A DNA stretch of 33,380 bases from Flavobacteriales bacterium (GTDB taxonomy: Bacteria > Bacteroidota > Bacteroidia > Flavobacteriales_F > PHOS-HE28): assembly GCA_020847755.1 (NCBI GenBank), contig JADLBK010000151.1:1-33380 (forward strand). The letters run 5' to 3'. The notes under the pieces are model-generated. The model made no database searches and was not told the origin of the DNA. It saw only the letters and a list, made by a program, of their open reading frames with translations. The translations under genes were made by a program, and so were the position numbers. Below are positions 1 through 7,080 of this stretch, piece by piece. The stretch's first letter is position 1. The number at the start of each line of letters is the position of its first letter.

Positions 1-149
1 CCCAGGAAGCGGAGCACCCGGCGCAAGGGTAGGCGCTCGGTGCCGCGCCGAATGGCGTCCAACAAGGCGGACCGCCGGGCAGCCCGTAGGCCCTCCCAGG
101 GGGCATCCATGCACCCGCGGACCAGCAGGTACAGCCGGGCATAGGCCAT
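1..149 (-). CDS. Partial unidentified protein, N-terminal 49 codons
   Basis: A minus-strand frame is open from an ATG at 149 to the window edge and reads as plausible protein (it begins MAYARLYLLVRGCMDAPWEG). Third codon positions are mostly G or C, as in the certain genes nearby. The frame lies just downstream of the PIN toxin gene on the same strand, about 34 bases after its stop. The sequence is rich in Arg, Leu and Ala. I do not recognise a family, and the frame could extend upstream without a Met to about 200. The call rests only on the open frame and codon bias, so it is weak. Confidence 0.35.
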   Translation of the reverse strand, partial: MAYARLYLLVRGCMDAPWEGLRAARRSALLDAIRRGTERLPLRRVLRFL

Positions 150-183
150 GCAGAGGCGTCGGAGGTGCGCATGGCGCGCGTGG

Positions 184-606
184 TCACAAGAACTCTCTCA
201 TGAAGACACCGGGCGTCAGGATCCGGGTCTTCTTGAAGCGCTCCAGCACCAGCAGATCCTTGTCGCCTGAGATGAGCAAGTCCGCCTTGGCAGCTGCAGC
301 GATCGCCAGGAGATAGTCGTCCTTGGGGTCTCGGGAGATCGCTTTGATGGATGGATCCCGATCCAGGATGAGCGCTGTATCGCGCAGGAGCATCATGGCC
401 TCCACGGCGCGCTCCAGTGTGAAGTACTTCCGCAAGTGCGGCCGGGCAATGACATCCTCCAACTCCTCCAGATAGCTCGGCGACATCACCAGCACGAACC
501 GCTCGCTGCTCAACGCAGGATCGATGCCCGCCAGCTTCCTACCGATCAGCCAGCTGACCAGTACGTTGACATCAACGACGAGCTTTAGCGGCCTTGCTCT
601 TCTCAT
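184..606 (-). CDS. PIN-domain toxin of a toxin-antitoxin pair
   Basis: This is a 140-residue PIN-domain protein of the 'putative toxin-antitoxin system toxin component, PIN family' type; such proteins are usually metal-dependent RNases. The N-terminal strand LKLVVDVNVLVSWLIG carries the first acidic residue plus Asn (D12, N14). A central DPKDDYLLAIA motif and a later LISGDKDLL supply the other acidic metal ligands. I chose the ATG at 606 because it places the first PIN strand near the N-terminus; an upstream ATG at 654 would add 16 Arg/Ser/Leu-rich residues. The gene overlaps the 3' end of the upstream antitoxin frame by 35 bases, which suggests coupled translation. All key acidic residues look intact, so the toxin is probably functional. 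The RNA target is not predictable. Confidence 0.82.
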   Translation of the reverse strand: MRRARPLKLVVDVNVLVSWLIGRKLAGIDPALSSERFVLVMSPSYLEELEDVIARPHLRKYFTLERAVEAMMLLRDTALILDRDPSIKAISRDPKDDYLLAIAAAAKADLLISGDKDLLVLERFKKTRILTPGVFMREFL

Positions 607-823
607 ATCGCTCAGCCCTGACCTCCTCAACAACAGCGGTGATCTCCTTCTCACTGAGCTTCACCCGACCCCAGAGCGCGTGCAAGCGGCTGATGTTCTC
701 TGCCAGCTGCTCTTTGCGCAGCGCTTGCGCGACCTTCCGCTTGTCCTTGGCGGATAGCTGCTCCACCAGGCCGATGACCTGATCGACCGAAACGGAGAGG
801 GTGGGCTTGTTGGTGAACGACAT
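572..823 (-). CDS. Probable antitoxin partner of the PIN toxin
   Basis: This small charged protein of 83 residues begins MSFTNKPTLSVSVDQVIGLVEQLS and ends in a Lys/Arg-rich tail. The N-terminal 'SVDQVIGLVEQLSAKDKRKVAQAL' stretch resembles the short helical antitoxins that precede PIN toxins in many bacteria. These typically bind their own promoter and neutralise the toxin through the C-terminal part. The ATG at 823 is preferred because a perfect TATCTTTG promoter element lies upstream of it; the same frame is open to 952, but that would run through the promoter. The gene overlaps the toxin gene by 35 bases. The assignment as antitoxin rests mainly on position, size and charge. Confidence 0.7.
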   Translation of the reverse strand: MSFTNKPTLSVSVDQVIGLVEQLSAKDKRKVAQALRKEQLAENISRLHALWGRVKLSEKEITAVVEEVRAERYEKSKAAKARR

Positions 824-842
824 GGTACTTGCGGGACCACTC

Positions 843-850
843 CAAAGATA
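843..850 (-). promoter_or_regulatory. TATCTTTG -7 element for the antitoxin-toxin operon
   Basis: On the minus strand the bases read TATCTTTG, a perfect match to the Bacteroidota -7 consensus TAnnTTTG. It lies 19 bases before the antitoxin ATG at 823. No clear -33 TTG is visible at the usual spacing. Confidence 0.6.
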
Positions 851-1045
851 CGGCGCTGCACCTCCGTGCGGCGCTGGCGTAAGGTACCCGGTAGTTCGGC
901 CACGCGATCGTTGAGGCGCCTTGTCCGGACGCTTTTCTCGACTCCGGCGCAAGGCCGGATCGACAGCGGCGTTGGACGGTCAGCCAGGCATCCATGTTCC
1001 GATCCGCACGGTTGCGGGAACCTGGACAGCCCCCCGGACAACACA

Positions 1046-1073
1046 AAGCCCCCCAGCTTTCGCTGGAGGGCTT
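1046..1073 (-). terminator. Terminator of the tRNA-Thr transcript
   Basis: A 12-base inverted repeat (AAGCCCCCCAGC / GCTGGAGGGCTT, one mismatch) with a four-base loop is followed on the minus strand by a T-rich stretch (TTTGTGTTGT). It begins 12 bases after the tRNA 3' end. Confidence 0.7.
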
Positions 1074-1084
1074 GCTGTTCCTGG

Positions 1085-1159
1085 TGGAGCCTCCTGTCAG
1101 ATTTGAACTGACGACCTGCTCATTACGAATGAGCTGCTCTACCGCTGAGCTAAGGAGGC
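1085..1159 (-). tRNA. tRNA-Thr (anticodon CGT)
   Basis: On the minus strand the sequence folds as a complete cloverleaf. The acceptor stem is GCCTCCT with AGGAGGC, the D-arm AGCTCAGCGGTAGAGC, the anticodon stem GCTCA/TGAGC with loop TTCGTAA, and the T-arm has TTCAAAT. The discriminator base is T, followed by an encoded CCA. The loop gives anticodon CGT, which reads the Thr codon ACG. Confidence 0.95.
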
Positions 1160-1163
1160 CGGT

Positions 1164-1200
1164 CCCCGCCGACCGTTCCGTCGGCGGGGCTGCAAATGTA
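1164..1200 (-). promoter_or_regulatory. tRNA promoter element plus leader hairpin
   Basis: On the minus strand TACATTTG (1193-1200) matches the TAnnTTTG promoter element, 33 bases before the tRNA 5' end. Between the two is a perfect 10-base-pair hairpin (CCCCGCCGAC / GTCGGCGGGG, 1164-1189, six-base loop). The hairpin could be the terminator of the upstream gene ending at 1205, though it has no T-run. It could instead be part of the pre-tRNA leader if transcription starts at this promoter. Confidence 0.5.
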
Positions 1201-1204
1201 GGCG

Positions 1205-2473
1205 TTACCGCTTCACGACGGGCACGGCCGTACGTCCGGGCAGCTGAACGTGGTAGACACCGGGGGCCAGGCCGTAGAGGTCGATGGCGTGGCGGCCGGT
1301 GGCCAGGCGTTCCTGCCGCAGCACCCGGCCCGACGCATCGCGCAGGGTGAGCAGCTCGCCCACCGCGTCGCTCTCCACCACCACCTGCTCATCCGCCGGC
1401 ACGGGGAAGAGCGCCAGCCCGCTCTGCGTCCGCTCGGGCACGGCCGTCCCCGCGCGCACGTCCAGCGCCAGGCGTCCGGGGCTCACCCCCACGGCGGTGC
1501 TGCTGAGCTCGGTGCCGTCCGGGGTCAGCACGTGCAGCATGCCGCTGGTGAGGAAGTCGGTGGTGGTGGCGTAGAGCACCCCGTTGAGGGCGTCGTGCAG
1601 CAGGCTGTACGGGAAGAGCGGGCTGGCCAGTGTGTCCAGCACGCCACCGGTGCCCGTGTCGAAGCGCGCCATGCGGCCCACGGCGTACTCGCTGAAGACC
1701 ACCTTGTCCGCCACCAGCTCGCTGGCGCCGCAGCCGCTGTTGAGCGCCACGTTGGCGGTGTAGCTGAAGGCGCCATCGGTGGCCACCCTGCTGATGGCGC
1801 TGCCGCTGAAGTCCTTGTTGCAGAACACATAGAGGTCCTGCCCGGCCACCATGATCCGCTCGGGGTTGCGGCCGTCCGGGCCCAGGTCCACCTGTTGCTC
1901 ATAGCTCTGGGCGATGAGGTCCACGATGCCCAGGTAGCCCACCAGGTTGCCCCAGTCGAAGGCGTTGCCCACGGCCAGATAGGCCTTGTCGCCCACCACC
2001 TGCACGTCCTCGGCGCTGTGCAGCAGGCCATCGGCGGGGGTAAGGGTATAGAGCAGATCGAGGGTGGCCGCGTCGCGGGCCTCGAAGTAGTGCGGCAGCC
2101 CGCCGAGCTCGCCGCGGGTGAGCAGCACCTGCCCGTTCCACAGCGCCACCTTGCGGATGCCGGGCACGGTGGCCTGGTCCAGCAGCGCGTAGCTGTCAGC
2201 ATCGTACTTCAGCAGCTGGCCGTCGGCCGCCACGTACACCGCGCCGTCGGCCACGTCCACATCGCTGGCGAAGCGCTGCCCGGCGATGGTGGCCACCGTC
2301 TGGTAGGTGCCTGCGGCCGGGTCGTAGCTGCCCAGGGAGACGGGCACCTCCTGCGTTTGCGTGTTCATATTGTAGTAGCCCTCGTTGAGCACGAACACCT
2401 GGTGCACGAACGACTGGGCGGTGGCCAGGGCCACCAGGCCGCTGAACGCGGCGGAGCAAAGGGAACGGTACAT
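1205..2473 (-). CDS. T9SS-sorted beta-propeller surface protein, probably BtuG/DUF5074-like B12 binder
   Basis: This is a 422-residue exported protein. It has a signal peptide (MYRSLCSAAFSGLVALATAQ) and a repetitive beta-rich body of YncE/DUF5074 propeller type, with the opening VFVLNEGYYN, repeated 'GQDLYVF', 'DKAYLAVG' and 'GVLYATT' strands, and NPERI and SPGRL turns. It ends in a typical type IX secretion sorting domain (LALFPVPADEQVVVES ... LAPGVYHVQLPG). DUF5074 propellers include BtuG, the surface B12-binding protein of Bacteroides. Here a cobalamin riboswitch lies directly upstream on the same strand, which strongly supports a B12 role. Unlike BtuG it has no lipobox and would be anchored or released by T9SS. 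The ATG at 2473 is chosen because the signal peptide starts there. No TonB-dependent receptor gene follows; the next gene is a tRNA. Confidence 0.82.
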   Translation of the reverse strand: MYRSLCSAAFSGLVALATAQSFVHQVFVLNEGYYNMNTQTQEVPVSLGSYDPAAGTYQTVATIAGQRFASDVDVADGAVYVAADGQLLKYDADSYALLDQATVPGIRKVALWNGQVLLTRGELGGLPHYFEARDAATLDLLYTLTPADGLLHSAEDVQVVGDKAYLAVGNAFDWGNLVGYLGIVDLIAQSYEQQVDLGPDGRNPERIMVAGQDLYVFCNKDFSGSAISRVATDGAFSYTANVALNSGCGASELVADKVVFSEYAVGRMARFDTGTGGVLDTLASPLFPYSLLHDALNGVLYATTTDFLTSGMLHVLTPDGTELSSTAVGVSPGRLALDVRAGTAVPERTQSGLALFPVPADEQVVVESDAVGELLTLRDASGRVLRQERLATGRHAIDLYGLAPGVYHVQLPGRTAVPVVKR

Positions 2474-2589
2474 GGACGGGAGGGTTTTGGTGCCGCGTTC
2501 ACCGCGCGGCGGTTTCGTGAAACCCGTCGGTCCGCGGGGGAGCCTGTACCGCACGCTCCCGCCCCGGTCCGGGGGCCGATCGACAGTGC

Positions 2590-2795
2590 AGGCCGGCAGG
2601 TCTTCTGGCTCACCCCCCTACCCCGGGCGCCTTCCCATTCCGCCGGAGCGGAACAGTGGCGTCGGCCCGGGGCCTCGGTGGTTCACAGCTGCGGGAACAG
2701 CCCCCGGTTCACACGGGATTCCCTCTTGCTCCTTCGGGCGCGGTACCTCGCGGTGCCACACCTTCCGGGCTGTGTCCGATGCCTTGCGGCACCGG
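2590..2795 (-). promoter_or_regulatory. Cobalamin (B12) riboswitch
   Basis: Read on the minus strand, the region holds the conserved blocks of the AdoCbl-class aptamer. These are GGGAATCCCGTGTGAA, then GGGGCTGTTCCCGCAGCTGTGA, then GCCACTG, then GGGAAGGCGCC. The B12-box-like end is GTGAGCCAGAAGACCTGCC (about 2593-2612). The order and spacing match known cobalamin riboswitches. The gene it should control starts at 2473, about 115 bases further on, which leaves room for the expression platform. These elements normally repress expression when B12 is plentiful. The exact 5' boundary is approximate. Confidence 0.9.
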
Positions 2796-2839
2796 CGCAC
2801 CGGCATGCGGGGGCGAAGGTAGGCGCAGCGCCCGAACGG

Positions 2840-2847
2840 TATCTTGG
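2840..2847 (+). promoter_or_regulatory. TATCTTGG promoter element of the GNAT gene
   Basis: TATCTTGG matches TAnnTTTG at seven of eight positions. It ends five bases before the ATG at 2853, so the transcript would have almost no leader. Confidence 0.45.
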
Positions 2848-2852
2848 CCGCG

Positions 2853-3710
2853 ATGAGCGCCCCCTACGAGCTGCGCCCGCTGGACCTGTCCGACGCGGGC
2901 CTGGCGCCGGTGACGGACCTCTTGCGCACCGTGTTCCCCGAGGCCGGGCACTTCACCCCGGAGGTGCTGCGCTGGCAGTACGTGCACAACCCCGATGGCG
3001 CCGCCGTGGGCTTCAACGCCTGGGCGGGCGGCACGCTGGCGGCGCACTACGTCACCATCCCCCTGCGGGCGGTGGTGCACGGCGTGGAGGAGCCGGGGCT
3101 CTTATCGCTGAACACGGCCACGCATCCGCAGCACCAGGGCAAGGGGTTGTTCACCCGGCTGGCCGAGGCCACCTACGCGGCCGGTGCGGCGCAGGGCCGC
3201 GGCTTCGTGGTGGGCGTGGCCAACGCGAACAGCACGCCCGGCTTCACGCGCAAGCTGGGCTTCCAGCTGGTGGCGCCGCTGGACGCCCGCATCGGGGCCG
3301 GTCCGCTGCCCTGGCGCGCCGACGCGCCCGCACCGCGCTTCGCACCGGTGCACGACGCCCGCAAGCTGGCCTGGCGGCTGGCGCATCCGGCCTACCGCTA
3401 CGGACGGGCCGTCCAGCGCGACCACACCGTGCTGTTGAGCGCCCGCCGCATGAAGGGCTTCCGCTTCGTGCTGGGCGTGGAACCGGGCTCCCCGGAGGCC
3501 GGTGGGCTTCCCCGGGTGGCCCCACCCCTGCTGAAGGCCTTCATCGGGCTCGACCCCGCGATGCGCTGGTCGGGATCGACCTATTGGAACGTGCCCATGA
3601 AGTTCAGGCCCGCCCCGCTCAACCTCATCTTCAAGGACCTCAGCGGGCGCGGCCGTCAGCTGGAGGCCGGCGCGGTGCGCTTCCACGCCACGGACTTCGA
3701 CGTGCTTTAG
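2853..3710 (+). CDS. GNAT-family N-acetyltransferase
   Basis: This 285-residue protein has an N-terminal GNAT fold. After the opening MSAPYELRPLDLSDAGLAPV come the beta strand GTLAAHYVTIPL, the strand LLSLNTATHP and the acetyl-CoA loop HPQHQGKGLFTRLAEAT (the Q/RxxGxG/A-type motif, near residues 91-107). The strand VVGVANANSTPGFTRKLGFQ follows. The C-terminal half (from about residue 150) is a less conserved extension, as in other long GNAT proteins of Bacteroidota. I chose ATG 2853 over a TTG three codons upstream because a promoter element overlaps that TTG. The substrate cannot be predicted. The gene is convergent with the next one, and their stop codons overlap by four bases. Confidence 0.8.
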   Translation: MSAPYELRPLDLSDAGLAPVTDLLRTVFPEAGHFTPEVLRWQYVHNPDGAAVGFNAWAGGTLAAHYVTIPLRAVVHGVEEPGLLSLNTATHPQHQGKGLFTRLAEATYAAGAAQGRGFVVGVANANSTPGFTRKLGFQLVAPLDARIGAGPLPWRADAPAPRFAPVHDARKLAWRLAHPAYRYGRAVQRDHTVLLSARRMKGFRFVLGVEPGSPEAGGLPRVAPPLLKAFIGLDPAMRWSGSTYWNVPMKFRPAPLNLIFKDLSGRGRQLEAGAVRFHATDFDVL

Positions 3711-4354
3711 AAGCGCACGTTGAAGCCCAGTTCGAATTGGATGCCCCCGGTGGTGAGCTTGGCCTCGTACCCGAAGGCATCGAAGTCGACCTCCTGGCCG
3801 TTGGCCTCGAAGCTGCGCAGCGGCAGCCAGTGGCGCACGTACTTGAGGTCGAAGTACATGCCGAAGACCTTCTTGGCATAGAAGCCCAGGCCCGTGCCGA
3901 AGGCGAAGTGCGGTCCGGCGTAGCGCGCCACGCCCACCTGCGCGAACTGGTAGCGGTCCTCGATGCGCAGCATGCTGTAGCCGCCCTGCATGAAGAGCCG
4001 GAGATTGAAGTAGTCCGTGTTGACGGGATAGAAGCGGGGCTCGATGCCGATGACCCCGGTGCGGTTGCTGCGGGTGCCTGCGGTGTCCACATAGCCACCG
4101 AACTCGCCGTAGACGCCGATGCTGAGCGGCTTCACCACCCCCACGTGCACCTTCAGTGGGAATCCAAAGGAGAGGGCGCCATCCCGGTCGCTGTTGGAGT
4201 ACAGCGGCGTGGTCTCCTGGTATCTGGTGGCATGGATGCCGAGGTTCGCACCGGCGCTGAGGTGGACGGCGCCAGGCTGGTTGCACTGGGCGTGGACGGC
4301 GGTCGGCAGCAAGCCCAGGGCCGCCACTGTTGCGGAGAAGATGTGTCTGCGCAT
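3707..4354 (-). CDS. Small outer-membrane beta-barrel protein
   Basis: This 215-residue protein has a signal peptide (MRRHIFSATVAALGLLPTAVHAQ) and alternating beta strands with aromatic girdles, such as LSFGFPLKVHVGVVKPLSIG, FNLRLFMQGGYSMLRI, HFAFGTGLGFYAKK and YFDLKYVRHWLPL. It ends in Phe (GFNVRF), the usual C-terminal residue recognised by the BAM machinery. Length and pattern fit an eight- to ten-strand OmpA/OmpW-like barrel ('outer membrane beta-barrel' or PorT-like families are common in Bacteroidota). A specific function is not visible. The ATG at 4354 is preferred because the signal peptide begins there and a CATCTTCG promoter-like element ends four bases upstream. The gene faces the GNAT gene tail to tail. 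Confidence 0.75.
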   Translation of the reverse strand: MRRHIFSATVAALGLLPTAVHAQCNQPGAVHLSAGANLGIHATRYQETTPLYSNSDRDGALSFGFPLKVHVGVVKPLSIGVYGEFGGYVDTAGTRSNRTGVIGIEPRFYPVNTDYFNLRLFMQGGYSMLRIEDRYQFAQVGVARYAGPHFAFGTGLGFYAKKVFGMYFDLKYVRHWLPLRSFEANGQEVDFDAFGYEAKLTTGGIQFELGFNVRF

Positions 4355-4358
4355 GATG

Positions 4359-4366
4359 CGAAGATG
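4359..4366 (-). promoter_or_regulatory. CATCTTCG promoter-like element of the barrel gene
   Basis: On the minus strand CATCTTCG matches TAnnTTTG at six of eight positions. It ends four bases before the ATG at 4354. Identical or nearly identical elements precede several other genes in the window at the same distance. Confidence 0.35.
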
Positions 4367-4490
4367 TGGCGCTCGGGGGTCGGTGCGCGCAGGCTGGGTG
4401 CGCGCTCGGCGAACAGCGGGCCGTGGATGAACGAACCGGTGGGAGCCCAAGGGTGTTCTTCGATCGTTGCGTTCCGGCGACGGACGCCCC

Positions 4491-4498
4491 TACCTTTG
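4491..4498 (+). promoter_or_regulatory. TACCTTTG promoter element
   Basis: TACCTTTG is a perfect TAnnTTTG match, with a TTG (4467-4469) 21 bases upstream as a possible -33 element. It lies 29 bases before the ATG at 4528. Confidence 0.6.
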
Positions 4499-4527
4499 CC
4501 CCCTTGCCGATCCAAGCTTCGTCCCCG

Positions 4528-4731
4528 ATGAGCCCCAAGCCCGAGCGTGCGCAGACCGAACAGGAGATGTCAGAGACCTCGGAGCCGACGGCCCAGGGGG
4601 CACCGGCACCCGCCGGACAGCGATTCGACTTCTGCCCGCACAAGGACCTGAACCTGCCCACCTCCTATGACGAGGTGGTGAAGCGGTTCAACCGCCTGCA
4701 GGGCGATCGCGCCTGGGAGGTGATGAACTGA
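4528..4731 (+). CDS. Small hypothetical protein, 67 residues
   Basis: This is a 67-residue soluble protein with a low-complexity Glu/Thr/Pro/Ala N-terminus, followed by a compact conserved-looking C-terminal part (FDFCPHKDLNLPTSYDEVV, then KRFNRLQGDRAWEVMN). No signal peptide, membrane segment or known motif is visible; one Cys and one His occur close together in FCPHKD. It is flanked by a perfect promoter element upstream and a strong intrinsic terminator downstream (4753-4785), so it is a single-gene transcript. This supports a real gene despite the size. A second ATG at 4567 would give a 54-residue protein. I do not recognise the family. Confidence 0.65.
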   Translation: MSPKPERAQTEQEMSETSEPTAQGAPAPAGQRFDFCPHKDLNLPTSYDEVVKRFNRLQGDRAWEVMN

Positions 4732-4752
4732 GGTCGCCCCTAATCAAATTCC

Positions 4753-4785
4753 GCGCCCCGCCACATGGCGGGGCGCATTGTTTTT
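4753..4785 (+). terminator. Intrinsic terminator
   Basis: A perfect 10-base-pair hairpin (GCGCCCCGCC / GGCGGGGCGC, loop ACAT) is followed by ATTG and a run of five T. It ends the transcript of the 4528-4731 gene. Confidence 0.85.
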
Positions 4786-4846
4786 CCGCCGGTCGCGGCC
4801 TTACCTTCCATGCGTTCTTTCCCGTCCGACCAAAACCCTTTTCGCC

Positions 4847-6976
4847 ATGACCGTCTTCGATGCCAAACACATCAAGAACATCGCCCTCCTGGGCAGCCAC
4901 GGATCCGGCAAGACGACCCTTGCCGAGACCATGCTGTTCGAGGCGGGCCTGATCACACGCCGGGGCCGCGTGGAGGACCGCAACACGGTGAGCGACCACA
5001 CGGACCTGGAGCACGAGCGCGGCAGCTCGGTCTTCGCCACCTGCCTGCACACCGAATGGCGCGACTACAAGATCAACATCATCGACACGCCGGGGTTGGA
5101 CGACCTGGTGGGCGAGACGATCCCCGCACTGCGGGTGGCCGACACCTGCGTGCTGCTGCTCAATGGCCACCACGGTGTGGAGGTGGGCACCGACCTGGTG
5201 TGGGAGCAGATGCAGCGCTACGACCGTCCGGTGATCATCGCGGTGAACCAACTGGACCATCCGAACGCCGACTTCGACGGCACGGTGGCGCAGGCGCGGG
5301 AGCATTTTGGGCCGGCGGTGACGGTGATGCAGTATCCCGTGGAGCAGGGCGAGGGCTTCCACCGCATCATCGACCTGCTGAAGATGACGATGTACGTGTT
5401 CAAGGACGCCGGGGGCAAGCCCGAGAAGCAGCCCATCCCCGACAGCGAGAAGGCGCGCGCCGAGGCGCTGCACAAGGAGCTGGTGGAGAAGGCCGCCGAG
5501 AACGACGAGACGCTGATGGAGCACTACTTCGAGAAGGGCGAGCTCGATGAGGACGAGATGCGGCTCGGCCTGAAGCAGGGCATGATGAAGCGCACCTGCT
5601 ACCCGGTGTTCTGCCTCAGCGCGCTGCGCAACATGGGCAGCGGGCGGATGATGACCTTCATCGACAACGTGGCGCCGAGCGCCGTGGAGATGCCACCGGC
5701 GCCCCTGGTCGGCGAGGGCGGCCTCCCCTGCCGCGCCGACGGCCCTCCGGTGCTCTTCACCTTCAAGAGCGTGCTGGAGCCGCGCACCGGATGGATCACC
5801 TTCTTCAAGGTGATGAGCGGCGAGGTGAAGGCCGGCACCGAACTGGTGAACGACAACACGGGCGCCACCGAGCGCGTCGGCCAGCTCTTCATCGTGGACG
5901 GCAGGGAGCGCAAACCGGTGGACGGTCTGGCGGCGGGCGACATCGGGGCCACCCTGAAGCTGAAGGACACCGGCACCGCGCACACGCTCCACGCCCCCGG
6001 CCAGGCCGTGAAGCTGGCCCCCATCGCCTTCCCCGAGCCACGCCTGCGCGTCACCGTGAAGGCCCGCGATGCCAAGCTCGAGGAGAAGCTGCACGCCGCG
6101 CTGCTGGAGATCCACCGGGAAGACCCGACCGTGGAGCTGCACTACCTGCGTGAAAGCGCCCAGCAGGTGCTGGGCGTACAGGGTGAGCTGCACCTCAACC
6201 TGGTGAAGTGGAAGCTCGAGCATCAATACAAGGTGGAGCCCGAGTTCGGTTCGCCCAAAGTGCCCTACCGGGAGACCATCCGAAGCGAGGCCGAGGCCAT
6301 GTACCGCCACAAGAAGCAGACCGGCGGGGCGGGCCAGTTCGCCGAGGTGCACCTGCGCATCGGGCCCTGGCACGAGGGCATGCCCGAGCCCGCCGGCGTC
6401 AGCGTGCGGCACAAGGAAGTGCATCAGCTGCCGACGGGTGGCCACCTGGTCTTCTACAACTGCATCGTGGGCGGGGTCATCGACACCAAGTTCCTGCCCA
6501 GCATCCTGAAGGGCGTGATGGAGAAGATGGAGAAGGGGCCGCTGACGGGCAGCCCCGCGCGGGACATCCGCGTGCTGGTGACGGACGGCAAGATGCACCC
6601 GGTGGACAGCAACGACATCAGCTTCAAGATCGCCGGTCTGCAGGCCTTCCGGGAGGCGTTCACCAAGGCCGACCCGCTGCTCATGGAGCCGGTGCACGAA
6701 CTGGAGGTGCGCATGCCCGAGGAGCTCATGGGCGAGGTGATGACCGACCTGCAGGGGCGCCGCTCGATGATCATGGGCGTGGAGGGTCAGGGCCGTTTCC
6801 AGGTGGTGAAGGCCCTGGTGCCGCTGGCCGAGCTGGACCGGTACAGCACCACCCTGCGCAGCCTGACCCAAGGGCGGGGCACGCACACCGAGCGCTTCCC
6901 CGCCTCCCAGCCCGTGCCGCACGACGTGCAGGCCCGGCTGATCGGTGCGCATCGCGACGAGGCTGTCGAAGCCTGA
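4847..6976 (+). CDS. EF-G-like translation factor, GTPase-impaired paralogue (EF-G2 type)
   Basis: This 709-residue protein has the full EF-G domain order: G domain, beta-barrel domain II, domains III and IV (with GGAGQFAEVHLRI and DSNDISFKIAGLQAF), and V (LMEPVHELEVRMPEELMGEVMTD). It differs from housekeeping EF-G. The P-loop is GSHGSGKT (16-23). The G3 motif is DTPGLDD (80-86), with Leu84 in place of the catalytic His of DTPGH. The G4 motif is NQLD (134-137) instead of NKxD, and the switch I region reads RGSSVFAT. This is the paralogue common in Bacteroidota. The Bacteroides version, EF-G2, has been described as supporting slow translation during starvation without GTP hydrolysis. It acts on the ribosome. 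The ATG at 4847 gives the standard start; a strong hairpin follows the stop. Confidence 0.85.
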   Translation: MTVFDAKHIKNIALLGSHGSGKTTLAETMLFEAGLITRRGRVEDRNTVSDHTDLEHERGSSVFATCLHTEWRDYKINIIDTPGLDDLVGETIPALRVADTCVLLLNGHHGVEVGTDLVWEQMQRYDRPVIIAVNQLDHPNADFDGTVAQAREHFGPAVTVMQYPVEQGEGFHRIIDLLKMTMYVFKDAGGKPEKQPIPDSEKARAEALHKELVEKAAENDETLMEHYFEKGELDEDEMRLGLKQGMMKRTCYPVFCLSALRNMGSGRMMTFIDNVAPSAVEMPPAPLVGEGGLPCRADGPPVLFTFKSVLEPRTGWITFFKVMSGEVKAGTELVNDNTGATERVGQLFIVDGRERKPVDGLAAGDIGATLKLKDTGTAHTLHAPGQAVKLAPIAFPEPRLRVTVKARDAKLEEKLHAALLEIHREDPTVELHYLRESAQQVLGVQGELHLNLVKWKLEHQYKVEPEFGSPKVPYRETIRSEAEAMYRHKKQTGGAGQFAEVHLRIGPWHEGMPEPAGVSVRHKEVHQLPTGGHLVFYNCIVGGVIDTKFLPSILKGVMEKMEKGPLTGSPARDIRVLVTDGKMHPVDSNDISFKIAGLQAFREAFTKADPLLMEPVHELEVRMPEELMGEVMTDLQGRRSMIMGVEGQGRFQVVKALVPLAELDRYSTTLRSLTQGRGTHTERFPASQPVPHDVQARLIGAHRDEAVEA

Positions 6977-6996
6977 ACCGCTCGTCCCATCCCTGT

Positions 6997-7025
6997 CGAC
7001 ACCCGGGTCCCAGGCCCGGGTGTCG
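6997..7025 (+). terminator. Intrinsic terminator after the EF-G paralogue
   Basis: A perfect 11-base-pair stem (CGACACCCGGG / CCCGGGTGTCG) with a seven-base loop starts 20 bases after the stop codon. Only a short T stretch (TGCTTT) follows. Confidence 0.65.
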
Positions 7026-7067
7026 TGCTTTCCGCCAGGGATCGGCGGCGGTGAGCGCTAGCCTTAC

Positions 7068-7075
7068 TAGCATTG
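7068..7075 (+). promoter_or_regulatory. TAGCATTG promoter-like element
   Basis: TAGCATTG matches TAnnTTTG at seven of eight positions and ends five bases before the ATG at 7081. Confidence 0.4.
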
Positions 7076-7080
7076 CAGCC

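Noticed and set aside
943..959. Hairpin TCCGGC-GCAAG-GCCGGA upstream of the first toxin-antitoxin operon
   Set aside because: It is a short six-base-pair stem in GC-rich DNA with no T-run and no gene that it clearly serves. I cannot call it a terminator.
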